From NCBI GenBank assembly GCA_951812965.1, contig OX638341.1, positions 2,710,438 to 2,774,437 of the forward strand: 64,000 nucleotides of DNA, read 5' to 3'. How positions within the stretch are numbered: the first letter of the stretch is position 1; each line of letters opens with the position of its first letter. Source of the DNA: an uncultured Pseudohongiella sp. Lineage in GTDB: Bacteria; Pseudomonadota; Gammaproteobacteria; Pseudomonadales; Pseudohongiellaceae. The notes below the pieces were generated by a model that made no database searches, was not told the DNA's origin, and saw only the letters and a list, made by a program, of their open reading frames with translations. Made by a program: the position numbers and the translations under genes. Below, one piece after another: positions 1 to 6,643 of the stretch.

Positions 1-611
1 GAGAAACTCAGTTCCTCGCGCAGTTTTTCCAGGACGACGCCCGGCTCATCCGGAGAGAAGAACTGTTTCAGCCGCATCAGTTTGTCCACGGCCAGGGGGA
101 TGACGCCGGCCAAAACAGCACAGGCGCCGCTCGGAGAGGCCAGCGCCCTGACCGGAATCCCGGCGAGGTTTATCAGGGTGACGATCCGCTCCGGGCACAT
201 GCGGCACAGATGCAAGGCGTAGATGCCGCCGCCGCCTTTTGCCACGATGCCGAAACTGTCGAAACCGAGCGCTTTAAGAACCGGCAACAGATTTTCGCAG
301 AGAGAACGCGGCGATTTGCATGCGAAATAGTCGGAACAGCCCACCCCCGGACGGTCAAAGGCGACTAGTCGGTATCCGCAACGCAGCGCGCCCTGATGAA
401 TTAGTGAGGCTTCAAGCCGGGAACTGCCTGTATCGTGGAAATACAGCAAGGGAAAACCTTGCGGGTTGCCGTAATTGTTAAACGCGAGCCGCGAGCCGTT
501 GGGCAGATGCAGGAATCCATCAGGCTCATCAAGAGGCTGTGGCGACAGGGCAGCGCGACGCTCGGCATTCGGCGCAAAGTAGTCCGGGGTATACAATTGC
601 CTGGCTGTCAT
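1..611 (-). CDS. Alpha/beta hydrolase fold protein, C-terminus cut by window edge; nucleophile serine replaced
   Basis: The frame is open from an ATG at 611 to the window edge, about 203 residues. It begins MTARQLYTPDYF and contains the usual alpha/beta-hydrolase landmarks: an HDTGSSR segment where the oxyanion HG motif sits, a DRPGVGCSDY segment, and an elbow region (about residues 118-130). The elbow reads GIVAKGGGGIYAL where active hydrolases have G-x-S-x-G, so Gly occupies the nucleophile position. The protein may therefore be non-hydrolytic or use another residue. It is divergent from the DUF6502-type gene, with a palindromic operator-like site between them. The fold assignment is fairly safe. 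The substrate and role are unknown, and the His/acid part of the triad lies outside the window. Confidence 0.7.
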   Translation of the reverse strand, partial: MTARQLYTPDYFAPNAERRAALSPQPLDEPDGFLHLPNGSRLAFNNYGNPQGFPLLYFHDTGSSRLEASLIHQGALRCGYRLVAFDRPGVGCSDYFACKSPRSLCENLLPVLKALGFDSFGIVAKGGGGIYALHLCRMCPERIVTLINLAGIPVRALASPSGACAVLAGVIPLAVDKLMRLKQFFSPDEPGVVLEKLREELSF

Positions 612-641
612 GGTCCCTGCTCCATTCCCTACAAGCGGCAA

Positions 642-658
642 GTGGGAATTTTTCCCAC
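642..658. promoter_or_regulatory. Perfect 17-bp palindrome, candidate operator in a divergent promoter region
   Basis: GTGGGAA-TTT-TTCCCAC is a perfect inverted repeat with 7-bp arms. On the minus strand a TATACT -10-like hexamer lies at 661-666, so the predicted hydrolase transcript would start inside the palindrome. A second, imperfect copy (GTGGGAA, T-run, TTCCAG) lies at 739-756, just before the ATG at 777. Two related sites in one divergent intergenic region suggest an operator. The protein that binds it is not known; the adjacent DUF6502-type protein is a candidate. Confidence 0.5.
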
Positions 659-776
659 GCAGTATAACCCGGTTTTTGTTACGGCGATATGACAAGACGC
701 GTTTATTCCATGGCATGGAAAAATTTCAACTTCTACTTGTGGGAATTTTTTCCAGCTCTGGCTATACTTCTTCACC

Positions 777-1637
777 ATGAACCCAGCGGAACAGCATCCA
801 CCGGAAATGCCCCCCGCCCGTCTTGTAGACGCGGTGCGCCGGATCATGCGCCCCCTCGTGCGTCTGCTGATCTCCTATCAGCTTACATATCCGCTGCTGA
901 TCCGAATTCTGAAGTCTGTTTACGTCGAGGTAGCCGAAGCCGATTTTTCCGTCGACGACACGCAATTGTCGGACAGCCGCATAAATCTGCTGACCGGCAT
1001 TCATCGAAAGGAAATCAAGAAGCTGCGCAGCGAGCGACCCGAATCCGGACGCCCCGCCGCGGCAGCTTCGCTCGGTGCGCAACTCGTGGCCAAATGGCTT
1101 GGCTCCGACCGATTTGCCGGCGCCGACGGCAAGCCAAGAGCCCTGCCGCTGAAAACTTCCGATCCCGGGGCTCCCGGATTCGACACACTCGTTGCCGAAG
1201 TTTGCCGGCAAGACATTCGTCCACGGGTAATACTGGACGAGTGGATCCAGTTGGGAGTTGCCCGGCTTGACGAGGATCACGTGGTCTTGAATACGGGCGC
1301 CTTCACTCCGGAACGTGGATTCGACGAGAAGATTTTCTTTTTCGGCAAAAATCTGCAGGATCATGTCTCCGCCGGCGCAGAAAACCTGCGCGGCCGCGGA
1401 TCGCCTCACTTTGATCGCAGCGTGTATTACGACAGGCTTGGCCCTGAGTCGATCGAGGAACTGAAAGAGCTGGCCGGCGAACTGGGAATGCAGGCGCTGA
1501 CCAGAATGAACCGGCGCGCTCTGGCGTTGCAAAAGGCGGATTCCTCTCGAAAGAATTCGAGGTATCGGATAAACTTCGGTATCTTCAATTTTACTACTTC
1601 AAACGGGGCTGGCGAGAAGTCAGGGGAAGAAAATTGA
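777..1637 (+). CDS. DUF6502 family protein (putative regulator)
   Basis: This 286-residue protein starts RRIMRPLVRLLIS near residue 21. It continues with TYPLLIRILKSVYVEVA and the segment DSRINLLTGIHRKEIKKLR (about residues 66-84), which is the characteristic N-terminal block of DUF6502 proteins. That block looks like a helix-turn-helix followed by a basic recognition helix. There is no signal peptide or membrane segment, so the protein should be cytoplasmic. Its stop overlaps the next gene's ATG (TGATG at 1635-1639), so the two are probably translated together. Two palindromic sites lie upstream, consistent with but not proof of autoregulation. The family has no established biochemical function. 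Confidence 0.75.
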   Translation: MNPAEQHPPEMPPARLVDAVRRIMRPLVRLLISYQLTYPLLIRILKSVYVEVAEADFSVDDTQLSDSRINLLTGIHRKEIKKLRSERPESGRPAAAASLGAQLVAKWLGSDRFAGADGKPRALPLKTSDPGAPGFDTLVAEVCRQDIRPRVILDEWIQLGVARLDEDHVVLNTGAFTPERGFDEKIFFFGKNLQDHVSAGAENLRGRGSPHFDRSVYYDRLGPESIEELKELAGELGMQALTRMNRRALALQKADSSRKNSRYRINFGIFNFTTSNGAGEKSGEEN

Positions 1638-2476
1638 TGCCCGCGGTATCGAACTTGCGAGCGAACTTGCATTTGAACTTACAAAAGTCGTTGCTGGCGC
1701 TGTTGTTCCTGGCGCTTGCGGCGCTCAATGCGGGCAGTTCCGGAGGCATCAGATACGGCGGTGACGAAGACGAGGGCAGCGGTTTCGGCGGCACGGGCAG
1801 GATGCCGACCGGCGGCAGCGGCCTGGGTGGCACGGGCTTCAAACCATTCCTCGGCGATGCCGGCGAAGTGCAGATCAGATACGAGCCCGACGCAGTCGTG
1901 ATATCCCAACAGGTCAGGGAAGAAGAAATTGAACGCATCCCCGAGTCTGAAACGATCCTGCCTCCAGCCGCTGTCGTTACCACGTCCGACTTCGCGGCTG
2001 AACATACGGCGGAAGTTGCCATCACCGATTCGATCCAGATGCAGTTGCAGCGCGATGCCGTGATTTACGATCGCATACTGGAAAGCGTGGAAGGATATTA
2101 TCCGCCTGAGACCGGTTATTCATCAACGCGAACCGCCGCGCCCGAACTCACTTCCAAGCGGCAGGAAGTAACACTCGAAGTTGCCGCGGAAGATACAGCG
2201 AAACTCGCGCCTGCCGTGGAATCCGGCGAAGCCGCCTTTTCAGCTCCGGCGCCCGACCCGGCCCGGATCACCTGGGCCGAGTTGGCAAGCTTCCTTGCCG
2301 AAAACCGCCCTGCCCCGGAACCGGACGAGACACATCCGGTCGAAATTGAAGCTGAACCTGCCTCGGTCCAGCGCCCCGATCGAATACGGCGGCCCGAACT
2401 GCCTCAGGTGCAAAGAGGCAGAGTGATCCGGCGCCCCGCGATATTGCCGCCGCGCGTGCAGCCGATGCGATTCTGA
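1637..2476 (+). CDS. Secreted or membrane-anchored Gly-rich protein of unknown function, coupled to the DUF6502 gene
   Basis: I do not recognise this 279-residue protein. It has a hydrophobic N-terminal stretch (SLLALLFLALAALNAGSS, about residues 18-35) that looks like a signal peptide. A Gly-rich segment with two GGTG motifs follows (about 50-75), then a long acidic and proline-rich, probably disordered region and a basic C-terminus rich in RRP. GGTG repeats at the N-terminus recall DUF5666-type secreted proteins, which I recall often sit beside DUF6502 genes, but I do not see the DUF5666 beta domain. ATG 1637 is chosen because it overlaps the upstream stop; a TTG one codon earlier is also open. 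The function is unknown. Confidence 0.6.
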   Translation: MPAVSNLRANLHLNLQKSLLALLFLALAALNAGSSGGIRYGGDEDEGSGFGGTGRMPTGGSGLGGTGFKPFLGDAGEVQIRYEPDAVVISQQVREEEIERIPESETILPPAAVVTTSDFAAEHTAEVAITDSIQMQLQRDAVIYDRILESVEGYYPPETGYSSTRTAAPELTSKRQEVTLEVAAEDTAKLAPAVESGEAAFSAPAPDPARITWAELASFLAENRPAPEPDETHPVEIEAEPASVQRPDRIRRPELPQVQRGRVIRRPAILPPRVQPMRF

Positions 2477-2481
2477 TAGCT

Positions 2482-3318
2482 TCACCACTCATAGCTCAAT
2501 TGCCCCTGTAACGCATAATCCGCGCTGCCTTCAGTAAAGCCGCGGCCTACCAGCGCAGTCAATGACCAGTTTGAAGAAAGCCTCAGACTTACGTAGGGAT
2601 AAATTTCGTGTGTTTCCCTGGCGAACTCCGCGGGCGCTTCGCGATAATCGTAAAACACTCCGGCGCTCGTGCGCTCCGTAAGCTGCCGTGCAAAACCGAG
2701 CTGTGCGAAACCGTTGTCATTCAGGCCGGGAAACAGATCCGTGCGGCCACGGAAATTATGGCCGATACTCGCGAACCAGGTTGTCCCGCCGTAGACTTGG
2801 GAAAAATCGACTTGCAGGCTGAAATCGGGTTCGCCTGTGCCCAGGCTGCTTTTTTCGTCCGCCGTCGGTAACTTTACATCCAAGCGCAGATCCATGAACG
2901 GCGCCCAATCCGCCAATGGGTCCAAAGCGTAACTGACGCCCGCTATCGTATCGCCGAATCCAGCCTCGGTCGTTACTTCGGAGCCGGCGACCGCTCTGGT
3001 AACCTCGCCGATATTGACCAGCACATTGCCAATGCCCGTTACCGACAAGCCTGCCGTCAGTATCTGAAATCCCCACCGTTCTCCCTGCCATTGGTAGCTC
3101 ACGGGGAGATAACGAATCGTGGTTTCGGAATGGCCGTTGAATTTGCCTTCGGCGAAGTAACCCCCAAAGCTGAGATTCTGCGTCGCTTGCTGGGCATCTG
3201 CCGTCGTCGGCATGACCAGGGCCGGCAGCATGGTGGCCGCAAACAGGCATCGAAGCGGCCGGCGGCAGCTTCGAGACTCGGTCATCGGGCGCAAGGCGAA
3301 ACCCGTGCGCCTGAACAT
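2482..3318 (-). CDS. Outer-membrane beta-barrel protein (transporter/MetA-pathway-like)
   Basis: The protein has 278 residues. An N-terminal basic region (RSCRRPLRC) is followed by the hydrophobic stretch LFAATMLPALVM and an ADA-QQ cleavage-like site, so it is exported. The mature part alternates polar and aromatic residues in short strands (for example FGGYFAEGKF, SYQWQGERWGFQI, LQVDFSQVYGGTTWFASIGHNF) and ends in an aromatic residue (LSYEW), as outer-membrane barrels do. It resembles the putative MetA-pathway phenol-degradation/transporter-like barrel family. It begins four bases after the msrB stop on the same strand, so it is probably the distal gene of that transcript. An internal Met (start 3285) gives a more typical signal peptide and is an alternative start. 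Confidence 0.6.
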   Translation of the reverse strand: MFRRTGFALRPMTESRSCRRPLRCLFAATMLPALVMPTTADAQQATQNLSFGGYFAEGKFNGHSETTIRYLPVSYQWQGERWGFQILTAGLSVTGIGNVLVNIGEVTRAVAGSEVTTEAGFGDTIAGVSYALDPLADWAPFMDLRLDVKLPTADEKSSLGTGEPDFSLQVDFSQVYGGTTWFASIGHNFRGRTDLFPGLNDNGFAQLGFARQLTERTSAGVFYDYREAPAEFARETHEIYPYVSLRLSSNWSLTALVGRGFTEGSADYALQGQLSYEW

Positions 3319-3321
3319 GGC

Positions 3322-3720
3322 TCAATCACGCTCGCGGAAATCGAGTGCGGCGGAGTTAATGCAATAACGCAAACCGGTCTCCGGCGGACCATCGGGAAAA
3401 ACGTGACCAAGATGCGCGTCACAGCGGCTGCAAGTGACTTCGGTGCGAATCATTCCATGTGACCGATCGAGTTTTTCCTCTACCACGGCCTGACCGGCGG
3501 GAGCGCTGAAGCTCGGCCAGCCTGAACCCGAATCGTACTTGTCATCGGACGTGAACAGTTCCTCGCCGCAGGCCGCACACAAATACATCCCCGTATCCTT
3601 GCTGGACCAATACCGGCCGGTGAAGGCGAGTTCAGTCCCCTTTTCCCTTGTGACCCTGTAAACGTCAGGCGCAAGTTCTTTGCGCCATTGTTCGTCCGAC
3701 TTGTCGATCTTGCCTTTCAT
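3322..3720 (-). CDS. msrB: Peptide-methionine (R)-S-oxide reductase MsrB
   Basis: MsrB reduces methionine-R-sulfoxide in proteins using thioredoxin. The 132-residue protein has the two zinc-binding pairs (Cys48/Cys51 in CAAC, Cys97/Cys100 in CSRC), the GSGWPSF substrate segment near residue 65, and the catalytic Cys120 in RYCINSAAL. The length is typical of single-domain MsrB. The start at MKGKIDKSD matches the family. The longer open frame upstream runs through a palindromic repeat and is translated repeat. There is no signal peptide, so the enzyme is cytoplasmic. Confidence 0.95.
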   Translation of the reverse strand: MKGKIDKSDEQWRKELAPDVYRVTREKGTELAFTGRYWSSKDTGMYLCAACGEELFTSDDKYDSGSGWPSFSAPAGQAVVEEKLDRSHGMIRTEVTCSRCDAHLGHVFPDGPPETGLRYCINSAALDFRERD

Positions 3721-3760
3721 GCCCGCGCCCTCCTTTCCTCGTACGGAAAGATTATCGCAT

Positions 3761-3788
3761 GTAGGGGCGAGGCATGCCTCGCCCCTAC
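3761..3788. repeat. Family 1 palindromic repeat, single 28-bp palindrome
   Basis: This is a perfect 28-bp palindrome starting GTAGGGGCGAGGCATG and ending in the reverse complement, CGCCCCTAC. It lies between msrB and the IS110 region and is the simplest member of the dispersed family seen also near 5.3, 19.4, 25.3, 35.0, 43.2, 51.0 and 62.1 kb. Its right end contains TCGCCC-CT-ACG, a perfect match to the IS110 target guides. Confidence 0.95.
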
Positions 3789-3914
3789 GGGTGAAATGGG
3801 CAGCGCGTCTGGATTCATCGCGGAATCCGTATCCCCTGTAGGGGCGACGCATGCGTCGCCCGCGGGCGTTGCGCGGCGCCGGGGCCATTCGCGGGCGAGG
3901 CATGCCTCGCCCCT
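3785..3914. repeat. Left copy of 130-bp direct repeat flanking the IS110 element
   Basis: This 130-bp segment is identical to 5200-5329. It contains a 48-bp unique leader and a family 1 compound repeat (GTAGGGGCGACGC palindrome, GC-rich spacer, GGGCGAGGC palindrome) from 3838. The copy ends at CGCCCCT, where the IS110 left end begins. If the IS is removed and one CT is kept, the locus becomes two 128-bp tandem units. Confidence 0.95.
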
Positions 3915-3931
3915 TGTTTGTTTAAATAGTG

Positions 3932-4089
3932 CTGCCGACGGCCCACTGGTGGGCCGTCGGCAGGCGGTGGCGAACCCGTATCGCCCCTCGCATGAAATGC
4001 GAATCGTAGAGTGGGACCACCGCCTTTCCAATCAAACCTGAATAGATACGCGGATCAAGACCGCAAACAAGGATAGGAGACTGGAAAGC
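3932..4089 (+). ncRNA. Candidate IS110 bridge RNA with readable target and donor guides
   Basis: A 15-bp perfect hairpin (3932-3963) is followed by a target loop closed by GGCGGTGG/CCACCGCC (3963-3970 with 4017-4024). In that loop 3981-3988 (TCGCCCCT) equals the left target and 4005-4009 (CGTAG) is complementary to the right target CTACG. The two guides are separated by a CGCAT-GAA-ATGCG hairpin. A donor loop follows, closed by TTTCCA/TGGAAA (4025-4030 with 4082-4087). There 4042-4049 (ATAGATAC) equals the right end of the element plus the core C, and 4064-4071 (CAAACAAG) is complementary to CT plus the left end TTGTTTG. The order matches the published IS621 bridge RNA. The exact ends are inferred. 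Confidence 0.85.
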
Positions 4090-5094
4090 ATGAAGAAGCA
4101 TAGCGCAAGATGTGTACATCCAAAAGACGACCCCGGCCCTTGCACGGTCGGCATCGACGTTTCCAAGCGTCATCTTGACGTGCGTGAACTCCCCAGCGGA
4201 CGCGAGGCTCGGTTCCCGAATACCAGGGAAGGCGTTCGCGCGTTTCGCACCTGGGCCTGCCCCCGCGTCGAGCGAGTGGTATACGAGTCCACCGGCTCCT
4301 ACCACGTACTGTTGGAGGATATGTTGGTCGATCGGCTGCCGTTGTCGCGGATCAACCCCCAGCGAGGCAAGTGCTTTGCCGAAGCGCTAGGTTCGGTTGC
4401 GAAGACGGACCGGGCGGACGCGCTGGCGCTGGCGAAGATGGGCCGGGCGCTGGCGGACGACCTGAAAGGGACGCCGGCGCGTACCCGACAGGAGAAAGAT
4501 CTGGACGAGTTGCGTAGCGCGCGCGAGGCGGTAACGAAGTCGCTTACCGTGCTGAAAGGCAGGCGGGAGCACACCCGGAACCGTCTGGTTCGTCGCGAGA
4601 TCGAGAAGGACATTACCCGCGCCATGCAGCAGACCGAACGCTTGGACAAAGAACTGGAGCGGCTGGTGACGGCCGACGCCGAGTTGACCCGAAACATGGC
4701 GCTGCTGGAATCAATCCCGGGCATTGGCCGCCCTACCGCTATCGGGCTGCTGGTACAGGTGCCCGAACTGGGTAGACTCAGCACCCGCGAGGCGGGAAGC
4801 CTGTTGGGCTTGGCGCCCGTGGCCGACGACTCCGGCAATAGGCACGGAAAACGGTCCATCCGCGGCGGCCGCAAACGCGCACGCACGCTGCTGTACATGC
4901 CAACGCTGGCTGCAATCCGCTGGAATCCCGTCATGCGGGAGCGACACCTGCGATTCAAACAACAGGGCAAACCCGGCAAAGTCGCGGTCACCGCAGCCAT
5001 GCGAAAGATGGTGCTGATCGCGAATGCCATCGTACGGGAAGGAAAACCCTGGCAGGCAGCTCACATGCCCAAACCGGCCCATGTCGCGGGATGA
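4090..5094 (+). CDS. IS110-family transposase (DEDD recombinase)
   Basis: The 334-residue protein has the RuvC-like DEDD domain at the N-terminus: Asp23 in VGIDVSK, Glu66 in YESTGSYH, Asp107 and Asp110 in KTDRADA. A coiled helical region follows (about 135-200), then the Tnp20 domain with the helix-hairpin-helix SIPGIGRPTA (about 208-217) and the GNRHGKRSIRGGR motif preceded by the likely catalytic Ser248. The length is within the usual range for IS110. The protein should act with the RNA encoded just upstream (3932-4089) to recombine the element's circle junction with target DNA at CT cores. I see no frameshift or missing residue. Confidence 0.95.
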   Translation: MKKHSARCVHPKDDPGPCTVGIDVSKRHLDVRELPSGREARFPNTREGVRAFRTWACPRVERVVYESTGSYHVLLEDMLVDRLPLSRINPQRGKCFAEALGSVAKTDRADALALAKMGRALADDLKGTPARTRQEKDLDELRSAREAVTKSLTVLKGRREHTRNRLVRREIEKDITRAMQQTERLDKELERLVTADAELTRNMALLESIPGIGRPTAIGLLVQVPELGRLSTREAGSLLGLAPVADDSGNRHGKRSIRGGRKRARTLLYMPTLAAIRWNPVMRERHLRFKQQGKPGKVAVTAAMRKMVLIANAIVREGKPWQAAHMPKPAHVAG

Positions 5095-5199
5095 TGCAAA
5101 CGCCTGACCAATGCAAACAGCCCGCGATCACATCCCCTAATCAACTAGCTGTCGGAGCCTGTTGCTATCCGTACACCAGAACACTTGCAAACATAGATA
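5095..5199 (+). other. IS110 right non-coding end with the -35 half of a junction promoter
   Basis: These 105 bp follow the transposase stop and end at ACATAGATA, before the CT core. TTGCAA at 5185-5190 would lie 18 bp upstream of TTAAAT (3922-3927) if the right and left ends were joined with one CT between them. The last bases (5193-5199) match the left donor guide in the candidate bridge RNA. Confidence 0.7.
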
Positions 5200-5331
5200 C
5201 TACGGGTGAAATGGGCAGCGCGTCTGGATTCATCGCGGAATCCGTATCCCCTGTAGGGGCGACGCATGCGTCGCCCGCGGGCGTTGCGCGGCGCCGGGGC
5301 CATTCGCGGGCGAGGCATGCCTCGCCCCTAC
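5200..5331. repeat. Right copy of 130-bp direct repeat, including a complete family 1 compound repeat
   Basis: 5200-5329 is identical to 3785-3914 and continues two bases to complete the terminal CTAC. The compound repeat (5253-5331) has a GTAGGGGCGACGC palindrome, a GC-rich spacer and a GGGCGAGGC palindrome. The remaining 94 bp to alaA show no gene. A clear ribosome-binding site before alaA is not obvious. Confidence 0.9.
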
Positions 5332-5425
5332 AGGCTGAACCTGCGGTTCAGCTTGACAGCCGACCCGGGCGTGAGTAACGTCCGCGCCTTCGACTTCCCG
5401 GCTTTCGGGAACGAGCCGGACCGTC

Positions 5426-6643
5426 ATGCAAAACATCGAGCAATCGCACAAGCTGGATAATGTCTGCTACGACATTCGCGGTCCGGTGCTTGAACAGGCC
5501 CGGTTACTTGAGGAAGACGGCCACCGAATTCTCAAGCTCAATATCGGCAATCCGGCGGCTTTCGGCTTCGACGCGCCGGATGAAATTCTGCACGACGTCA
5601 TCCTCAATCTTGCCAATGCCCAGGGATACTGCGATTCAAAAGGCCTGTTCCCTGCCCGCAAGGCGGTGATGCATGAATGCCAACGGTTGCGGATTAACGG
5701 TGTCGGTATAGAAGACATCTACCTCGGCAACGGCGTCAGCGAGTTGATCACCATGGCAATGCAGGCGCTGCTAAACGACGGTGAAGAAGTGCTGATTCCC
5801 GCGCCCGATTATCCCTTGTGGACGGCTGCGGTCAGTCTGGGCGGCGGCACACCGGTGCATTATCGCTGTGATGAAGACCGGCAATGGTTTCCGGATACGG
5901 CCGATATCGAAGCCAGAATCACGCCGCGCACCAAGGCGCTTGTCATCATCAATCCGAACAATCCGACTGGCGCGGTCTATGACAGGAAAATTCTGCTCGA
6001 ATTGATTGAAATCGCGCGCCGGCACGAGTTGACCCTTTTCGCCGACGAGATCTACAGCAAAATCGTATACGACAATGCGAGATTCATTCCGCTGGCCTCC
6101 CTGTGCGACGACCTGTTTGTGGTAACTTTCAACGGCCTGTCGAAGTCGTATCGGCTCGCGGGATTCCGCTCCGGCTGGATGATCCTGAGCGGACCGAAAG
6201 AAGTGGCCGGCAGTTATATCGAGGGACTGGATATTCTCTCCAACATGCGGCTTTGCGCCAACGTGCCCGCGCAATACGCCATTCAAACCGCGCTCGGCGG
6301 ATACCAGAGCATTAACGAACTGATTCTTCCCGGCGGCCGGCTGGCGCGACAACGAGATGCAGCCTGGGAAGCGCTGAATGCTATTCCGGGAGTGAATTGC
6401 GTTAAACCCCTGGGCGCGATCTACCTGTTTCCGAAGCTTGATCCGGATAGTTTCTCATTCGGCAGCGACCTTGAACTTGTGCTTGATATTCTGGTGCGGG
6501 AAAAAATCCTGCTGGTGCAAGGCAGTGCTTTCAACATCTCCGATTCCCGGCATTTCCGGCTGGTCTTTCTCCCGCGAGAGGACGAGATGGAGACGGCGGT
6601 CGCCGCAGTTGCGAGGGTGCTGGATGACTATCGCATCGCTTGA
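5426..6643 (+). CDS. alaA: Alanine-synthesising aminotransferase AlaA (glutamate-pyruvate type)
   Basis: This is a fold-type I PLP aminotransferase of 405 residues, matching AlaA in length and N-terminus (KLDNVCYDIRGPVLEQA). The PLP lysine is Lys240 in NGLSKSYRLAGFRSGW. The INPNNPTGAVY motif lies near residue 175 and the DEIYSKIVYD motif near 207. AlaA transfers an amino group from glutamate to pyruvate to make alanine in the cytoplasm. The gene is convergent with pdxB, and the two 3' ends overlap by 16 bp. Related aminotransferases have other substrates, but the close N-terminal match favours AlaA. Confidence 0.9.
   Translation: MQNIEQSHKLDNVCYDIRGPVLEQARLLEEDGHRILKLNIGNPAAFGFDAPDEILHDVILNLANAQGYCDSKGLFPARKAVMHECQRLRINGVGIEDIYLGNGVSELITMAMQALLNDGEEVLIPAPDYPLWTAAVSLGGGTPVHYRCDEDRQWFPDTADIEARITPRTKALVIINPNNPTGAVYDRKILLELIEIARRHELTLFADEIYSKIVYDNARFIPLASLCDDLFVVTFNGLSKSYRLAGFRSGWMILSGPKEVAGSYIEGLDILSNMRLCANVPAQYAIQTALGGYQSINELILPGGRLARQRDAAWEALNAIPGVNCVKPLGAIYLFPKLDPDSFSFGSDLELVLDILVREKILLVQGSAFNISDSRHFRLVFLPREDEMETAVAAVARVLDDYRIA

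Larger units (their letters stand above)
3915..5199 (+). mobile_element. IS110-family insertion sequence with intact transposase and bridge-RNA-type left end
   Basis: The element comprises a 175-bp left non-coding end, the transposase gene (4090-5094) and a 105-bp right end. It is flanked on both sides by a CT dinucleotide (3913-3914 and 5200-5201), as expected for IS110 recombination at a CT core. No terminal inverted repeats are visible, which also fits the family. The boundaries follow from the identical repeat copies on both sides and from guide matches in the left end. All parts look intact, so the copy could be active. Confidence 0.9.

Noticed and set aside
689..1270. 193-residue open frame on the plus strand overlapping the DUF6502-type gene
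   Set aside because: Out-of-frame shadow of a recognisable protein; rich in Arg/Ser as expected for GC-rich shadows.
3717..4041. Short open frames with GEACLA / RGMPRPY-type peptides around the repeats
   Set aside because: They are translations of the palindromic repeat and recur wherever a copy lies; no ribosome-binding sites or homology.
5200..5329. 130-bp direct repeats as a target-site duplication of the IS110 element
   Set aside because: IS110 elements do not make long duplications, and the core at both ends is a CT dinucleotide. A pre-existing or recombination-made tandem repeat explains the data better.
3761..5331. Clustered palindromic repeats as a possible CRISPR array
   Set aside because: Units are two to three, not evenly spaced, self-complementary over their whole length, and no cas genes are near. 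They also occur singly at many other gene ends.
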